Positions 29,465 through 37,129 of a stretch of 64,000 nt of DNA are shown piece by piece. Location: NCBI GenBank assembly GCA_963829485.1, contig CAWHIK010000002.1, positions 248,001 through 312,000 of the forward strand. The letters are read 5' to 3'. The DNA comes from JBGPQJ01 sp963829485 (GTDB lineage: Bacteria > Chloroflexota > Anaerolineae > Anaerolineales > Villigracilaceae). The stretch's first letter is position 1; every line of letters begins with the position of its first letter. Below the pieces are notes generated by a model that was given only the letters and a program-made list of their open reading frames with translations, was not told where the DNA came from and made no database searches. The translations under genes and the position numbers were made by a program.

Positions 29465-30271
29465 ATGACTCAAATAAACGGCAAGTATATCCTTCTAACC
29501 GGAGGATCTCGAGGAATCGGTCCCGTCATTGCTGAGACCTTGGCAAGACGAGGCGCTCACATTGCTCTCGCCGCACGCTCACAAGAAGGCTTGAGCCAGG
29601 TTGCTAAATCCCTCGGAAAATACGATGTGCAAACAATAACTGTGGCTGTTGACCTGGCGCAAGCTGACCATCGTCACCGCCTTGTGTCAACTGTCCTGGA
29701 GAAATTTGGTGCGATCGATATTCTCATCAACAATGCGGGGTTGGAGACCGAAGGAGCCTATCTGAGTTTGCCGTGGGAAAGAATCCAGGAAACCATCGAA
29801 GTGAATCTTGTTGCCCCCATGGAGTTGACCTATCTCATTCTTCCTCACATGCTCGAAAAGAAAATGGGGCATATCGTCAACATGGCTTCGATTGCTGCCA
29901 AAAGTGGTGGTCCTTACGCAGCGACATACGGTGCAACCAAAGCAGGGCTGGATGAGTGGACACAAGGGTTACGTTTGGAACTGGCGAATACAGGAGTGCG
30001 CTTTTCAACCATCTTTCCGGGGTACATTACCGATGTCGGGATGTTCGCAAGATTTGGTCTTATCCCGCCCAAGGCCGTGGGATCTTGCACGCCCGCACAA
30101 GTCGCCAATGCAGTAGTAAAGGCAATCGAACACAATACCCTGGAAATTGTCGTCAATTCAACCCCCCAGCGTCTCTTCTATGCGGTAAAGGAACTATCGC
30201 CCGAATTGGGAGATTGGTTCTTTAACAAGTCCGGTGCAGTGGATTTCCAACGCAAGAAAGTTGGTCTGTAA
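29465..30271 (+). CDS. Short-chain dehydrogenase/reductase (268 aa)
   Basis: A classical SDR: LLTGGSRGIGPVIAE cofactor loop, DILINNAG, catalytic Ser in IVNMASIAAKSG and the YGATK active-site motif. LAARSQEG after strand 2 suggests NADP(H). The C-terminal part (GWFF... and FNKSGAVDFQRKK) is less typical. The start follows AAGGAGCAAGAA. It is AT-richer than the SDR gene at 10351 and not its close relative, which fits separate acquisition. The kinase gene downstream begins about 130 bases later, after a spacer with the island repeat. Confidence 0.85.
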   Translation: MTQINGKYILLTGGSRGIGPVIAETLARRGAHIALAARSQEGLSQVAKSLGKYDVQTITVAVDLAQADHRHRLVSTVLEKFGAIDILINNAGLETEGAYLSLPWERIQETIEVNLVAPMELTYLILPHMLEKKMGHIVNMASIAAKSGGPYAATYGATKAGLDEWTQGLRLELANTGVRFSTIFPGYITDVGMFARFGLIPPKAVGSCTPAQVANAVVKAIEHNTLEIVVNSTPQRLFYAVKELSPELGDWFFNKSGAVDFQRKKVGL

Positions 30272-30398
30272 AAAAGACGTGCGTGAAACAAGCTTCCGAA
30301 CAAAGCGTCCCCTAAGATCGCAGGACAAGCGGGGCGAGTCGCAAACCGCTAAACCGCTCGTGAAAGACAGGGCTCTTCTGAGTATCGCAAGAGTTATC

Positions 30399-31283
30399 AT
30401 GCAAAACAGAAAGAAACATCAGCAAGAAGTTCAGACTTTTCTACAACAACATATCTCAGTTCACTCTTGGGAATTAACGCTTCCCATTGGAAGCGGGAGT
30501 GAAACCTACTTTGCACAATGCAACGGACAGACTTATTTCATCAAGTTAGGCGTGCAAGTAGAAAAGTATCAAGCGGTGGCATCCATTGGCTTAACGCCAC
30601 AGGTGCTGGTTGCGGGGCAGTTAGGAGATGGCACAACTATCATTGTTCAACCCTGCATTGCTGGTAAAAGACCTTCACGGAGAGATTACCATACCCGCCT
30701 CGAACAATTCGCATCAGCCATCAGCCTTTTGCACCATAGCGCCGCCGTCAAAAAGGTTCTCCCCGCAGCTTCTTCCGACCTTTATTGCGTTGTGGGTTTG
30801 GATTCACTGACCCGCCTCCAGAAAAAATGGGAACGCTACAAAGTGCAAGTTCCAGAAGTCGCTGATTTTATTGATGAAAGCCTGGATTATCTCCGACAGC
30901 AAGTTGCAGGTTTTAAGGGAACAGGCCTGGTTGCATCGCACAACGATATTTGCAATGCAAACTGGCTCGTCTCAACGGATGGGATACTTTATTTGATAGA
31001 TTTAGAGTCCCTGTCGATGGATGACCCAGCGGTTGATATTGGCGCAACGCTTTGGTGGTATTATCCGCCCGAGCTGCGAGAAAGTTTTCTAAAAGAAACA
31101 GGTTACACTAACGATGTGGCATTTCAAAGACGTATGCAGGTACGAATGGCAATGCACTGCCTCAATATCTTACTTCCGCGCGAACAAAGTTTTGACGAGT
31201 TCGACTCCGATTCGTTTGATGAGGCACTAACCGATTTCCGGGCTATACTTGCTGGCCAAGAGAACCCTGAAGGATATGACTAG
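30399..31283 (+). CDS. Aminoglycoside phosphotransferase-family kinase (294 aa)
   Basis: A protein-kinase-fold small-molecule kinase of the APH/choline-kinase group. The glycine-rich start is LPIGSGSETYFAQCNGQTYFIKLG, with the ATP-binding Lys in FIKLG. The catalytic loop is LVASHNDICNANWLV (HxDxxxxN) and the metal motif LYLIDLESLSMDDPAVDIG. Family members phosphorylate antibiotics, choline, thiamine or homoserine; the real substrate cannot be told. The start at 30399 is chosen because the upstream 55 codons run through the island's repeat spacer; no strong ribosome site is visible. It is the last gene of the AT-rich island. Confidence 0.8.
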   Translation: MQNRKKHQQEVQTFLQQHISVHSWELTLPIGSGSETYFAQCNGQTYFIKLGVQVEKYQAVASIGLTPQVLVAGQLGDGTTIIVQPCIAGKRPSRRDYHTRLEQFASAISLLHHSAAVKKVLPAASSDLYCVVGLDSLTRLQKKWERYKVQVPEVADFIDESLDYLRQQVAGFKGTGLVASHNDICNANWLVSTDGILYLIDLESLSMDDPAVDIGATLWWYYPPELRESFLKETGYTNDVAFQRRMQVRMAMHCLNILLPREQSFDEFDSDSFDEALTDFRAILAGQENPEGYD

Positions 31284-31437
31284 TGAAGCAAGTCATCGGT
31301 AAAAGCGGGGCAGACCCTTGAGCTCCGCAAGAGCAAAGGGACAAGCCTTTGAGAAAACATCAAAGACAAGCGATCGCCAAGGATAAACTAAAAAACCGTT
31401 GGGTAGCTCCATATACAACCTTGAAGGAAATTAAAAA

Positions 31438-32163
31438 GTGAAAACCCTCGGTAAAACATTAATTCCTATATTCCTGGCCACAGCAATACTGGCATCCTGT
31501 AACAGTTTCATTTCAACACCTACAACAAGCCCAACAAATGCGGCGGAAACAGCTTCGGTCACAGTGAGTACTGCAGTGACAACAAGCCCTGACACAAATC
31601 CTGCGACAATACCTGTTTCACCTGCTACGACATCCACCTCGCCCACCCCGTTGGTGTTCTCAGACCCTTCCGCCCCGATGTCCGAGCAGATTATTTACTA
31701 CTACTTTGTAACAATTGCGGAGGATCCCCGACCCGAAGGAAGCGTGGTGATAATGCCAGATATGTACATCCTCGCTCCAACACTATCTGACATCACATAC
31801 AGCCCCAATACTGCCGCCAACCTCAAGAATGCAATGGAAGCTGTTTTAAAGGATGGCAGAAACGGTTGGGTAAGTGATAAATTGGAAATTGTCGATGTTG
31901 CTTTTGGCGATGGTCATGCAGACCTGGTTTTGCAGGGTGAGTATTTTGGAGTCGGTGATGTCACGCTTATTGCTGCCCGCATGCAAATCCTTATGACGGT
32001 ATTTGCGAATCCCTATATACAAACCGCTGCCATCACGCTCAACGGAGATACGATTGGTAATCTGGGGGTTTCCAATAGCATGAATGCCAAGCCTGCCGAC
32101 TACGTATTTACCCGTTCTGAAATTGACACTTTCATGAACGAGCATGCTAATGAAAAACCTTGA
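31438..32163 (+). CDS. Lipoprotein with GerMN-like domain (241 aa)
   Basis: GTG start 31438 after AAGGAAATTAAAAA. The signal peptide ends in a lipobox (ILASC). A Thr/Ser/Pro-rich linker of about 50 residues follows. The C-terminal domain (about residues 80-235) resembles the GerMN domain of spore-germination and lipoprotein families: NLKNAMEAVL, VDVAFGDGHADLVL and the closing TITLNGDTIGN-like strand, here AAITLNGDTIGNLGVS. It is probably exported and surface-bound; a spore role is not implied, since the domain is widespread. Confidence 0.75.
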   Translation: MKTLGKTLIPIFLATAILASCNSFISTPTTSPTNAAETASVTVSTAVTTSPDTNPATIPVSPATTSTSPTPLVFSDPSAPMSEQIIYYYFVTIAEDPRPEGSVVIMPDMYILAPTLSDITYSPNTAANLKNAMEAVLKDGRNGWVSDKLEIVDVAFGDGHADLVLQGEYFGVGDVTLIAARMQILMTVFANPYIQTAAITLNGDTIGNLGVSNSMNAKPADYVFTRSEIDTFMNEHANEKP

Positions 32164-32532
32164 CGCTCAACAGAATGCGATGTCCGCTGATAATCAAAAA
32201 AATCCCACCGATTAACAGCAATATCAACCGAAACAGCTTTCTTCCAACAGCCGGGCAGGAGGCTCGATTCAAGTCTGGTTTTCACACTAAAAAATCCAAG
32301 ATTGAGCTCATGAAGATGCACAGTTTGGGTCCCAAAGCCGTTCGGATCTTCAGGCATGCGTTGCGCGATAACGGGCTGTTGCGCTCTCAAAATAGCCCTG
32401 CCACATCAGCAACGAGGCTCGCTAGGCGGGCGCTGAAGCGATCTCTTGACCCGGTACATTTGTGCTACGCCATTAAGAGACAAATACTGTAAAATTTACC
32501 CACTTTATTAATATTCACCCAAGGAGATTAAA
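32164..32532 (+). other. Intergenic with a degenerate HhH gene copy
   Basis: This 369-base gap contains the HhH remnant listed at 32247 and otherwise AT-rich sequence leading to the next lipoprotein gene (ribosome site AAGGAG before 32533). Confidence 0.45.
32247..32492 (+). pseudogene. Degenerate copy of the helix-hairpin-helix gene
   Basis: One frame reads ELMKMHSLGPKAVRIFRHALRDNGLL (split here into its key parts: LMKMHSLGPKAVRI, then HALRDNGLL), which matches LLKLHGIGPKAIRI and QALKENGLS of the intact gene at 33249. The part upstream (LPTAG, then ARFKSGFHT) aligns weakly with LTAAGISRLEQFST. There is no proper start and the C-terminal sequence is unrelated, so this looks like a decayed or truncated paralogue about 1 kb from the intact one. 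Confidence 0.5.
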
Positions 32533-33183
32533 ATGAACAACAAATCGCTCAGGTTTTTATTGATAGCCGCCAGTCTGACACTGGCAGTCTTGGCCTGCCA
32601 GGTCCCGTCCCTGCCGGGTTCGGGTACGCTGCTCACCGATGATTTTTCAGACAGCAGTCAATGGGGTACGGGCACAGACGAGAATAGTTCCGTGGAATAT
32701 CTCAACGACGCACTGGCTATCGCCGTCCTCCAGAATAACTACTTTGTCTGGAGCACACCCGATGATACGGACTATGAGAACGTCCATATCGAAACGACCG
32801 TAACCAATAGTTCCAGTGATTCAACGGGAGCGTTCGGTATTGTCTGTAATCTGCAGGTAACGGACACATCCTACTATTTTGCCGTTACGGGTGCCGGGGA
32901 ATACGCCATCGGCAAATACACGTTGTTGGGCGACGAGCTCCTCACCAATGGCGGTCAATGGGAGAAATCGGACGCGATCACCCCGGGAGCTGACTTTTAC
33001 CGTCTCGGCGCAGATTGCGGTGGCGACGGCACACTCACCTTGTATGTGGATGGAAAGCAGGTCGATTCGGTGAACGACACGACCTACGCTTCGGGAGGTG
33101 TCGGGGTGTTCGCATGGAGCGGCGAACAACCTAATGCGACGAGTGTTTCCTTCGATGATTTCAAGATGACAGAAATAAAGTAG
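32533..33183 (+). CDS. Lipoprotein with LamG/concanavalin-like fold (216 aa)
   Basis: The signal peptide ends in the lipobox AVLAC. The mature part begins LLTDDFSDSSQWGTG, and later reads TLTLYVDGKQVDSV and SVSFDDFKMTEIK at the end. This pattern, an opening DDFSD...W and closing DDF strands around a jelly-roll, is typical of DUF1080/LamG-like carbohydrate-binding modules on Chloroflexota lipoproteins. No catalytic residues are evident, so a surface binding role is likely. The start follows AAGGAGATTAAA. It is close to two secreted GH16 enzymes, which may hint at polysaccharide binding. Confidence 0.75.
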   Translation: MNNKSLRFLLIAASLTLAVLACQVPSLPGSGTLLTDDFSDSSQWGTGTDENSSVEYLNDALAIAVLQNNYFVWSTPDDTDYENVHIETTVTNSSSDSTGAFGIVCNLQVTDTSYYFAVTGAGEYAIGKYTLLGDELLTNGGQWEKSDAITPGADFYRLGADCGGDGTLTLYVDGKQVDSVNDTTYASGGVGVFAWSGEQPNATSVSFDDFKMTEIK

Positions 33184-33248
33184 CCTTTGCAGGTCAGGCT
33201 TTAAGCCTGATGCCTTATAAAAAATAATTAATCATAAGGCAGGCGCTT

Positions 33249-33518
33249 ATGAAGAATAACCCTCAACGTGATACCCTGCCATCCGGGATCGGCAGTCCCG
33301 CTCACCGCGCCCTGACTGCAGCGGGAATTTCACGGTTGGAGCAATTTTCAACGATCAGTGAAACAGAATTATTGAAGCTGCACGGCATAGGCCCGAAGGC
33401 GATCCGGATCATCAAACAAGCCCTGAAAGAGAATGGCCTGTCCTTTGCGCCGGAGGGAAAATCAATTTCAATCAGCGACGTGGCCAATCAAAAGATAGAA
33501 AGGAGGGAAAGCAGGTAA
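33249..33518 (+). CDS. Helix-hairpin-helix domain protein (89 aa)
   Basis: A small soluble protein. Residues 12-62 form helix-hairpin-helix units: IGSPAHRALTAAGISRLEQF and LLKLHGIGPKAIRIIKQAL, where HGIGPKA is the DNA-backbone-binding hairpin. The layout is like the C-terminal domain of RNA polymerase alpha or the small HhH proteins found alone in many bacteria. The tail is charged (KIERRESR). It probably binds DNA nonspecifically. A truncated copy lies about 1 kb upstream. Confidence 0.78.
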   Translation: MKNNPQRDTLPSGIGSPAHRALTAAGISRLEQFSTISETELLKLHGIGPKAIRIIKQALKENGLSFAPEGKSISISDVANQKIERRESR

Positions 33519-33590
33519 AATATCCAGGAAGCTCCAATCCTCAAGCACATTTTTACAGGAAGTGAAAATCACTTCAGCCAGGAGAATGCC

Positions 33591-34058
33591 ATGAAGCCTT
33601 TTATCAAATTTGGACTGATCGCAGGTTCAATTGGTCTGGTGCTCAACGTCTGTGTTTCCGCGGCAATGGGGATTTGCGGTCCTTTTACCAGTTTTCTGGC
33701 GGGAGCGGCGGCAGGGTTCCTGACCGCCCGGGAGGAGAAGGCAGTCACCAAAGGAAATGGTGCCCGGTCAGGTGCGATCGCAGGGGCCATCGCCGGAGCG
33801 CTGGTACTTGTCGGCCAGTTGCTGGGTACCGTGGCATCCCTTGCATTCGTCCAATACTCCGGACTTACTCCGATAGTCGGATCAATACCCGGTCTATCTG
33901 CTGATGTCGCTATGCAGGCGATCTACTACCTCAGTGGTTTAGGCACAGGGTTGTGCTTCGGGATGATGGGAGTCGTCACTGCTGCATTATCCGGAGCTGC
34001 CGCCGGTTATCTGGGAACACCCGACCGGGTTCCTTCGCAGGAAACGAGTAGCATCTGA
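33591..34058 (+). CDS. Gly-zipper membrane protein (155 aa)
   Basis: Four hydrophobic segments rich in Gly and Ala: GLIAGSIGLVLNVCVSAAMGICG, FLAGAAAGFLTARE, GAIAGAIAGALVLVGQLLG and GMMGVVTAALSGAAAGYLG. The Gly/Ala spacing suggests tightly packed helices. No family is recognised. The stop TGA (34056-34058) overlaps the proposed CTG start of the GH16 gene, which suggests translational coupling. Confidence 0.65.
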   Translation: MKPFIKFGLIAGSIGLVLNVCVSAAMGICGPFTSFLAGAAAGFLTAREEKAVTKGNGARSGAIAGAIAGALVLVGQLLGTVASLAFVQYSGLTPIVGSIPGLSADVAMQAIYYLSGLGTGLCFGMMGVVTAALSGAAAGYLGTPDRVPSQETSSI

Positions 34059-34918
34059 AACGGACTGCCTTTTTAACCCTTGCTTTTTTTTCACTGCTGA
34101 TCGGCTGCGCCCCCACGCCGGTTGCGCCGGCGACATCCACCCCGGAGCCGCTCCCCACTCCAACACCAACGCCTGACCCCAATTCGTGGGTACTGGTCTG
34201 GTCCGACGAATTCGACCTCCCAAATGGCAGCGCTCCGGATCCGGCGAAATGGAATCACCAGAAGGGCGGCTCGGGCTGGGGCAACGGTGAATTGCAGTAT
34301 TACAGCGATTCCACCAGCAATGCCTATATCGAGGACGGAAAGCTGGTTATCCAAGCCATCGAGGAATACATGATGGGCCGCGACTACACCTCCGCGCGGC
34401 TGACCACTCAATATAAAGGTGATTGGACCTTCGGGCGCGTCGAGATCCGCGCGAAGCTGCCTAACACGCCAGGAATCTGGCCTGCGCTGTGGATGCTTCC
34501 CACGAGAGCCGTTTACGGCACCTGGCCGGCCGGAGGCGAGATCGATATCATGGAAATGATCGGCCGCGAGCCAGGCCGGGTTTATGGCACACTGCATTAC
34601 GGCAATCCGCATGAATTCACATCGGGCACATTCGATCTGCCCGCCGGCGAGACCTACTCGGATGATTTCCACACCTTCACAATGGAGTGGGAGCCGGATG
34701 AATTTCGTTGGTATGTGGATGACACGCTCTTCTACACAAAAAACGATTGGTTCACGACCGGCAAGGATGCCCCCTATCCCGCTCCCTTTGACCAGGATTT
34801 CCACCTGCTGATGAACGTGGCCGTTGGCGGGCATTGGCCGGGTAAACCGGATGAGACCAGCGTCTTTCCGCAGACCATGATCGTCGATTACGTCCGCGTG
34901 TACCAGCATCCGAAATAA
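34055..34918 (+). CDS. Glycoside hydrolase family 16 lipoprotein (copy 1, CTG start)
   Basis: A secreted endo-beta-glucanase of family GH16 (laminarinase/lichenase type). The catalytic motif GGEIDIMEMIG carries the nucleophile and acid glutamates, and the fold strands WTFGRVEIRAKLP, GIWPALWMLP and FPQTMIVDYVRVYQ are all present. Reading upstream in frame gives a clean lipoprotein signal (KRTAFLTLAFFSLLIGC) that begins only at CTG 34055, because no ATG, GTG or TTG fits and a stop lies at 34049. The start is therefore either a rare CTG or an ATG lost by mutation or error. A 4-base gap separates it from its paralogue. Substrate is probably a beta-1,3-glucan, by family. Confidence 0.85.
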   Translation: MKRTAFLTLAFFSLLIGCAPTPVAPATSTPEPLPTPTPTPDPNSWVLVWSDEFDLPNGSAPDPAKWNHQKGGSGWGNGELQYYSDSTSNAYIEDGKLVIQAIEEYMMGRDYTSARLTTQYKGDWTFGRVEIRAKLPNTPGIWPALWMLPTRAVYGTWPAGGEIDIMEMIGREPGRVYGTLHYGNPHEFTSGTFDLPAGETYSDDFHTFTMEWEPDEFRWYVDDTLFYTKNDWFTTGKDAPYPAPFDQDFHLLMNVAVGGHWPGKPDETSVFPQTMIVDYVRVYQHPK

Positions 34919-34922
34919 TTTT

Positions 34923-35798
34923 ATGGATATCAGGATGATGAAACCCTGTCATCTCGTCACGACCCTCATGATCGTCGTGTTATTTGGCTGCGCGCCAGCC
35001 CCTACCGTGACGCCCACCCCCAAGCCTCTCCCAACGTCGACGCCGACCCTCGATCCCAATTCGTGGGAGCTGGTCTGGTCCGACGAGTTCGACCTCCCGA
35101 ATGGCAGCGCTCCGGACCCGGCAAAATGGAATCACCAAAAAGGCGGCTCGGGCTGGGGCAACGGCGAACTGCAGCATTACACCGATTCCACCACCAACGC
35201 CTACATAGAAAACGGGATGCTGGTCATCAAGGCTATCAAAGAGTATATGATGGGACGCGATTACACGTCGGCGCGGTTGAATACACAGCTGAAAGGTGAA
35301 TGGACATTTGGGCGGGTGGAAATTCGCGCTAAACTGCCGACCACGCAGGGGATCTGGCCTGCCCTGTGGATGCTGCCGTCGCGCGGTGTTTACGGTTCCG
35401 GAACGGCGGGCGGGGAGATCGACATCATGGAGTTGATCGGCTCCGAACCCAATCGCGCCTACGGCACGCTGCATTTCGGCAACCCGGCGGAACACTCCTC
35501 CGGCGCTTACGAGCTGCCTGCGGGTGAAGTGTACTCGGACGATTTCCACACCTTCGCAGTGGAGTGGGAGCCGGACGAAATCCGCTGGTTTGTGGACGAT
35601 GTACTGTTTCATTCCGCGACCGAGTGGTTTACGTCTTCTAAGAACAACGCCCCGTTCCCCGCTCCCTTTGATCAGAATTTTTACCTGTTGATGAACGTGG
35701 CAGTCGGCGGATACTGGCCGGGAAAACCCGACAAGACCAGCGTCTTTCCGCAGACCATGATCGTGGATTACGTCCGCGTGTACCAGCACCCCAAATAA
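34923..35798 (+). CDS. Glycoside hydrolase family 16 lipoprotein (copy 2)
   Basis: A tandem duplicate of the gene upstream; the two proteins are nearly collinear and most residues from SDEFDLPNGSAPDPAKWN onward are shared. It has a lipoprotein signal (VVLFGCAPAP), a short Pro/Thr linker and the catalytic motif GGEIDIMELIG. Differences cluster in surface loops (for example GSGTAGGE versus GTWPAGGE, and TSSKNNAPFPAP versus TTGKDAPYPAP), so specificity may differ slightly. ATG 34923 lies 4 bases after the first copy's stop without its own strong ribosome site; an internal Met at residue 5 or 6 could also serve. It likely degrades the same class of external glucan. Confidence 0.9.
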   Translation: MDIRMMKPCHLVTTLMIVVLFGCAPAPTVTPTPKPLPTSTPTLDPNSWELVWSDEFDLPNGSAPDPAKWNHQKGGSGWGNGELQHYTDSTTNAYIENGMLVIKAIKEYMMGRDYTSARLNTQLKGEWTFGRVEIRAKLPTTQGIWPALWMLPSRGVYGSGTAGGEIDIMELIGSEPNRAYGTLHFGNPAEHSSGAYELPAGEVYSDDFHTFAVEWEPDEIRWFVDDVLFHSATEWFTSSKNNAPFPAPFDQNFYLLMNVAVGGYWPGKPDKTSVFPQTMIVDYVRVYQHPK

Positions 35799-35848
35799 AA
35801 TCCCCAGAACCGATTTGTTTGCACACTAACGTTACTTGGAATTGCCTC

Positions 35849-35876
35849 TTGACAATGTCCTTTTCTTGTGTATAAT
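35849..35876 (+). promoter_or_regulatory. Consensus sigma70-type promoter
   Basis: TTGACA (35849-35854), a 16-base spacer, then TATAAT (35871-35876): both hexamers match consensus exactly. It precedes the membrane protein/regulator operon starting at 35927. Confidence 0.9.
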
Positions 35877-35877
35877 A

Positions 35878-35906
35878 CAAATAACTCTGCAATACAAAGT
35901 TATTTG
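35878..35906 (+). promoter_or_regulatory. Palindromic operator over the start site
   Basis: An inverted repeat of 12+12 bases around CAATA: CAAATAACTCTG / CAAAGTTATTTG, 11 of 12 positions matching. It starts 2 bases after the -10 box, so a bound protein would block initiation. The winged-helix regulator encoded at 36578 in the same operon is the natural candidate, giving autorepression; that link is inference. Confidence 0.75.
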
Positions 35907-35926
35907 CAAAAAGAAAGAAGGCACCA

Positions 35927-36581
35927 ATGTCAACTCAACTCGATCTCAAGGAAATTGAACGCAAGGCATTCCGCTCCACCTACGAGGACGGCCTGTGGGA
36001 CATCTACTTTGGGCTGATCGTCATCTGCATGTCCATCTTCATCTACCGCCCGGCAAGCGGGTACAGCCCGGCCAACATCATCATGGCCATATTGGCCATG
36101 TCCGTTGCCTACAGCCTCTTCTGGGCAGCCAAGAAATATATCACCCTGCCGCGCATGGGCCAGGTGCGCTTTGGGGACATCCGCAGGAAGAAAAAGACCA
36201 CCATGGCGATTTTCCTGAGCTTTGTCGTCCTGGTACAGCTGATAACACTTGGGCTGACCACACTCGGCTGGCTCAATCCTGAAGTTGGAGCCAGTAGTCA
36301 ACGGATTTCTGAATAGCCAGGACCTGATGGACCTGACCGTTGCATTGATCGGCTCACTGTTCGTCATATCCGGTATGACCCTGACCGCTTATTTCTCCGA
36401 CTTTCCACGTGGCTACTTCATTGCTGCCATGATGGCACTGGCCGTTTTCTTGATGATCTATCTCAACCAGCCGGTCTATCCCATTCTCATCGGCGCTTTG
36501 ATGATTATCCCCGGAGCGGTGCTTTTCTTCCGCTTTATGAAGAAATACCCGCTGCCGGGCGAGGCTGGTAACCATGAGTGA
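35927..36581 (+). CDS. Multi-pass membrane protein of the regulator operon, one frameshift
   Basis: The frame from 35927 ends at 36316, but the sense continues in another frame from about 36285 (EPVVNGFLNSQDLMDLTVALIG) to 36581. A one-base slip in GTTGGAGCC near 36285 joins them into about 217 residues. The protein starts with a soluble helix (LDLKEIERKAFRSTYEDGLWDIYFG) and has about six membrane helices. No enzyme motif is seen. Genes of this kind, paired with a small winged-helix regulator, are common, and the membrane protein may be the target of the regulation. The start follows AAGAAGGCACC. Confidence 0.72.
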
Positions 36582-36901
36582 CATATAAGGTCAATGCCTC
36601 TCTCGTCTCCCTGACCGAAGTGGACCGGTTGGTGCACGAGCCAGCCCGCCTGGCGGTGATGTCCCTGCTCTACGTGGTCGACAGCGCCGATTTCACCTTC
36701 CTGATGAACCAGACCGGGCTGACGTGGGGGAATCTCTCGGCGCACATGAGCAAGCTCGAGGAAGCCGGCTATGTCGAGGTGGAAAAGAGCTTCAAAGGTC
36801 GGCGTCCCAACACATCCTTCCGAATGACACTTCAAGGGCGGGAAGCCTTCCGTGAGTACACCGTGAAAATGAGGCAAGTCTTCAAGGACCTGCCGTCCTG
36901 A
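36578..36901 (+). CDS. Winged-helix transcriptional regulator (107 aa)
   Basis: A small DNA-binding protein of the ArsR/MarR-like winged-helix group (similar to HTH_34). The helix-turn-helix covers FLMNQTGLTWGNLSAHMSKLEEAGYVEVEK, here in two parts: FLMNQTGLTWGNL and SAHMSKLEEAGYVEV, followed by the wing KSFKGRRPNTSFRMT. No metal or ligand residues are obvious. The start is GTG 36578, overlapping the TGA of the membrane protein gene by 4 bases, so translation is coupled. It probably binds the palindrome at 35878. Confidence 0.85.
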   Translation: MTYKVNASLVSLTEVDRLVHEPARLAVMSLLYVVDSADFTFLMNQTGLTWGNLSAHMSKLEEAGYVEVEKSFKGRRPNTSFRMTLQGREAFREYTVKMRQVFKDLPS

Positions 36902-36921
36902 CCCGCCGCTTGGCCGCCCCG

Positions 36922-36955
36922 CAAGACCGTCTTTCATGAAAGGCGGTCTTGTTTG
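36922..36955 (+). terminator. Rho-independent terminator
   Basis: A 14-bp stem CAAGACCGTCTTTC / GAAAGGCGGTCTTG with one G-U pair and a very tight loop, then TTTG, 20 bases after the regulator stop. Confidence 0.75.
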
Positions 36956-37129
36956 TAGTCCAGGCATGGCGCCGTGCTCCTGACAACATTGTTATGCGCA
37001 CATCCCCGGGCAGGGGCGATTAAAGTCCCGAGGATGTGTTAAAATATCTCTGACATCGGAGTTGTTAATAATGATGGGGGCGGCAGGGAAAACCAAACAA
37101 GCCTGACCGGTGTTCCCGTCATCGTAAAA

